A stretch of DNA of 50,615 nucleotides from Hymenoscyphus infarciens (lineage: Eukaryota; Ascomycota; Leotiomycetes; Helotiales; Helotiaceae). Positions within the stretch are counted from its first letter, which is position 1, and each line of letters opens with the position of its first letter. The DNA lies in NCBI GenBank assembly GCA_001414345.1, contig LLCB01000375.1, positions 1 to 50,615 of the forward strand, read 5' to 3'. A model generated the notes under the pieces. The model saw nothing but the letters and a program-made list of their open reading frames with translations, was not told the DNA's origin and did no database searches. Made by a program: the position numbers and the translations under genes. Positions 47,561 to 50,615 of the stretch are shown here, piece by piece.

Positions 47561-48687
47561 AGACCTATTTAAAGGCTTTAGATACTTTTAAAGCCGTCTA
47601 CGTCTATACTTCTAGAGAGATTCTAGTATTTTATCGCTTTTCGTTATATATACGTATTTGAGGCTATTTTGAGAATTTCTGTATTTGCTAGCTAGCTTCT
47701 AGTATCTCACTCTGTACTCTCTTATATATCTTCTTTTTAGGCTAATTAGGAGGCTCTCTAAGTATCTTACTAATATAAGAGTGAAAAGAGTGAGTACTAT
47801 TAGCTATCGCACTTATTTAAGAGGCTAAAAAGTACTAACTAATCCTAGCGAGCGTATCGCGAAGAGGTACGAGAGTAGGGTTGAAAAAGAGCTTAATACT
47901 AAATAAGACGTCAAAAGCGATAGAAAGTGTTATTAGTAGAATAGAGGTTACTCGGCACGAGAGAAGGCATATATATATATGCCTCTCTCTTGCTTAATAA
48001 GCTGATTCCTTAATTTACTATAAACTCTTTCTAAAATTCTAGAATATTAGTATTTTAATAGATTTATAACTATTAAAGTTAATATTAGAGAGAAGGTAAA
48101 TATTATCTAATATCTTATCTACTCTATTACTTAAAAGTTCTCTCTTTTTTATAAAGTTATAGTATTATTTTAGATAATACTATACTAGAAACTTCCTTAG
48201 TCGCTAATACTATTTTAGAAGTTTCTAAAGTTTTAATAAAGTATAGCTTTATAACTATAGATTAAAACTTTATAAAACTACTTAATAATACTATAATATA
48301 GTCCTTATTCTTAATTTCTTAAAGAATAAAAGGTTCTATCTAAGACTTTATATACTCCTTCTATACTAAAACGTTTAAATTTAAGAGTAAGTCCTTAACT
48401 TAGTTAATTAGTCTATTTTATATATTAAGAGCCTTTTTAACTTAATAGAATATAATCTACTTTTATATCTCTTAAATAGCCTTCTTATAGATCTTAGATC
48501 TTATAGAAATTAGTTATAAAGGTACGTCGGTTATAGTTATTTAAGTATATACTCTATATACTAATAGAGTAGAGACTAGTCTATTTAGGCCTACTATATT
48601 ATTAATTACTTTAAAAGCTATTTAAAGTACTAAACTTTATAAGAGATAGAGCTCTTATTTATATATAATATTATATATTTGTTAAAT
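47561..48687. other. Unassigned, partly little-mutated segment
   Basis: About 1.1 kb. Bases 47590-48000 retain many CpG, CpA and TpG sites, unlike their surroundings. They contain an imperfect inverted repeat with 22-bp arms (47706-47727 and 47773-47794) and a 20-bp AT-centred palindrome (47965-47984). The remainder (48000-48687) is AT-rich and featureless. The little-mutated part could be an LTR or promoter of Copia-3, or unique host DNA. Confidence 0.4.
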
Positions 48688-48689
48688 TA

Positions 48690-49481
48690 CTGTACTGCCG
48701 AACCGCTATTTGCTCAACACTAATTCAACTCCGATTCGACTCCGATTCGACTCCGATTCGACTCCGATTCGAATTAAGGTTGACCTAGGGTCGGATTAGT
48801 ATTAGAGTGGTTCTATTAGTTCGGAACCGATTCGGAACCGGTTTAGAACCGGTTCAGAGCTAGTTCAGAGAAGTTCCACTAGTTCGGAGCCGGTTCAGAG
48901 AGTTTCCACTAGTTCGGAGCCGGCTCGGAACCGATTTAGAGCTAGTTCAGAGCTAGGTCTAAAAGAGAGCCAAATCAGTTTCTTAATCCATAACACCTTA
49001 AACGCATCTGATCCAGAGTCGACTTTGTATGAATAGTTCCGAACTAGTTCGGAACTGGTTCAGAACTGGTTCAGAACTAGTTCAGAACAAGGTCAGAGCT
49101 AGTTTCAGGCTAGTACTGAAAAAGAAAAAGAGCTTGAAAAAGAGCTTGAAAAAGAGCTTGAAAAAGAGCTTGAAAAAAGGACTTGAATTTAAAAATCACG
49201 TGATCAGGCGTATATTACGTAGCTATACTACTCTTACGTAACATGCCTAAATGCCCAAGTCCTGCTTCCACCAATTCCACTAATTCCACCAATTCCACCG
49301 ATTAATCCACCGATTGTTCCACCGACCCAAATAACGTCATCCCTGTATGTATGCCTCGATGTGATTGGTTCGATCGGTTGGTCGGTCGGTCGGTCGGTCG
49401 GTCAGTCGGTCGGTCGGTCGGAAACTATAAGGCACGTACGTCAGTTCAGGAAGTAAGGGTGGAAATAGTACGTACCGTAAA

Positions 49482-49519
<38 letters not shown>

Positions 49520-49751
49520 CATAGCGATGACGTAGATAACAAATCCGAGGCTTCTAATTCGCTAGGTAACCAATCCAGGGCTTCTGATTCGCTCTGCTGA
49601 AAGTCCGACCGTGAAATGTGCCTATACTAGCCGATGTTGTTCGACGACGTGGAATTAACCGGGGTAGCGAATGCGACGAATACGACCTGGATTACAATAC
49701 TAATAAGCGGCCCGATGCCGAGTAACGAATACGATGCGATGGCGAGAGAGA

Positions 49752-49789
<38 letters not shown>

Positions 49790-50490
49790 AGTGTCGATGT
49801 CGAAGTGTCGAAGTCGAAGTGTCGAAGTCGTCGAAGTCGAAGGTGGGGGTGGCCCGTGCGCCCGTAGGTCTTAGCGGTTACGTAGCTAGTTAGACGTAGC
49901 ACACCGTGTTCAGCAAGAGCGACCCTGGTACGAAAGCCACGCCCCACCATATGACCCACTTTAGTCACGTAACATATTAAAAACTTATATACTTATAGCC
50001 CTAATTATAAGGATTATCAATATATAATTACTAATCAAAGTTAATATATAAAAAGTCGCTTAAATCGACTTTAAAAAAAAAAACACTCTCTCTAGACTTT
50101 TTATTTTTTCTTCTAAGTACTTTTTAAGTGTTATTATACTACTAATATATAGCTAGTATATACTAAAGCTAGTATTAGTTATAATAGAATAGCTTAAGCT
50201 ACTTAGAACTACTCGGAATAGGTTCGGAATAGGTTCAGAACCTCTCCGAATAGGTTCGGAACCTCGGAACCTCTCTGAATAGGTTCCGAACCTCTCTGAA
50301 TATAATCGGAACCTTAGAACCTCTCTAAACTATAGCTAGCTATAGCTCTGATTAGTTCAACGATTCGGAATAGGTTCAGAACCTCTCCGAATAGGTTCGG
50401 AACCTCGGAACCTCTCTAAATAGAATCGGAACATTAGAACCTCTCCGAATAGAATCGGAGCCTCTCTGAATAAGTTTAGAACCTCTCTAA
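48690..50490 (+). mobile_element. Family B TIR element B3, right end missing
   Basis: Left terminus CTGTACTGCCGAACCGCTAT after TA (48688-48689). The left arm has GATTCGACTCC and GGAACCGGTT repeats and four perfect units of the 12-mer GAAAAAGAGCTT (49124-49171). The core (about 49172-50123) is the least mutated of the window. The right arm has GGTTCGGAACCTCGG repeats and TATAGCTAGCTATA. The expected right terminus (as at B1 20064) is absent: the sequence switches at about 50490 to unrelated DNA. Confidence 0.85.
49627..49968 (-). CDS. Hypothetical antisense core frame (B3)
   Basis: Open frame of 113 codons on the minus strand of the core, starting MTKVGHMVGRGFRTRVALAE, with Asp-Phe and Arg repeats from the simple-repeat arrays, ending near a Thr-Pro-Val-Asn-Ser stretch. 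Similar frames with the same start are open in A2 (2020-2289) and A8 (38938-39213). Conservation of the start could reflect a gene or only the shared DNA core with few stops. No domain recognised. Confidence 0.2.
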
Positions 50491-50615
50491 CACCACAGGC
50501 ATGCCGATTTAACCGAGCCCGAGCCTTAGGAGGGCCAGGTCATAACGTTATGACCAGCCCTCCTAAGGGCCATATGACTCGTCTAACGTCGGTATGACCA
50601 CGTCGCCTTTTAAGC
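50491..50615. other. Boundary to non-RIP, higher-GC sequence
   Basis: The last 125 bp lack the TpA excess of the rest and keep CACCACAGGCATG-type CpA sites. It begins where B3 is cut off. No gene can be read in so short a piece. It may be the edge of another element or the edge of the repeat block. Confidence 0.6.
50524..50568. repeat. 45-bp near-perfect palindrome
   Basis: Arms from CCTTAGGAGGGC to GCCCTCCTAAGG around a perfect 18-bp centre GGTCATAACGTTATGACC; the only mismatch is CA on one side against a single A on the other. It could form a hairpin in transcripts or mark the end of an inverted-repeat element. Confidence 0.9.

Overview
This window looks like a gene-free, AT-rich repeat block from a filamentous ascomycete (Pezizomycotina). 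CpA and TpG are scarce and TpA is very abundant. Recognisable retrotransposon frames are cut by TAA/TAG where Gln or Trp codons are expected. That is the classic mark of repeat-induced point mutation (RIP, C-to-T at CpA on either strand). No intact host gene, tRNA or rRNA is visible, and I do not assign a species.

Two kinds of element fill most of the window. (1) Eroded LTR retrotransposons: Copia-1 (+ strand, LTRs 3244-3755 and 17469-17977); Copia-2 (- strand, 8956-15274, nested in Copia-1 with target duplication CTCCT), plus a fragment (2687-3243) and a solo LTR (37532-37989, duplication TTTAT); a Gypsy element (- strand, 22421-28229, duplication CTAGC); and a third Copia lineage (- strand, about 45880-47560). 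(2) Twelve copies or fragments of two 1.5-2.0 kb TIR elements with no visible transposase, here called family A (nine copies, A1-A9) and family B (three, B1-B3). All sit at TA dinucleotides. A and B have different ends and sub-terminal repeats but share the same internal core of about 0.92 kb, packed with five simple-repeat arrays. This modular pair is the most unusual feature of the window.

Layout: 1-2684 A1, A2; 2687-3243 Copia-2 fragment; 3244-5005 5' part of one Copia-1 copy; 5008-7034 A3; 7037-17977 a second Copia-1 copy, split by Copia-2; 18303-20064 B1; 20067-21762 unassigned; 21765-22133 B2 fragment; 22136-29553 A4, split by Gypsy; 29556-31517 unassigned, with an eroded minus-strand frame; 31520-34764 A5, with A6 nested inside; 35513-37329 A7; solo LTR; 38056-39607 A8; 39937-41546 A9; 41549-48687 unassigned sequence plus Copia-3; 48690-about 50490 B3; 50491-50615 an abrupt change to sequence without RIP, holding a 45-bp near-palindrome.

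Nesting gives relative ages: Copia-1 before Copia-2; A4 before Gypsy; A5 before A6. Three family-A copies (A2, A3, A4) have left and right flanks from different hosts, as expected if A copies recombined ectopically or the assembly joined repeats wrongly. In all three LTR elements the outward half of each LTR is much less mutated than the matching inward half of its partner, so mutation load falls towards element edges.
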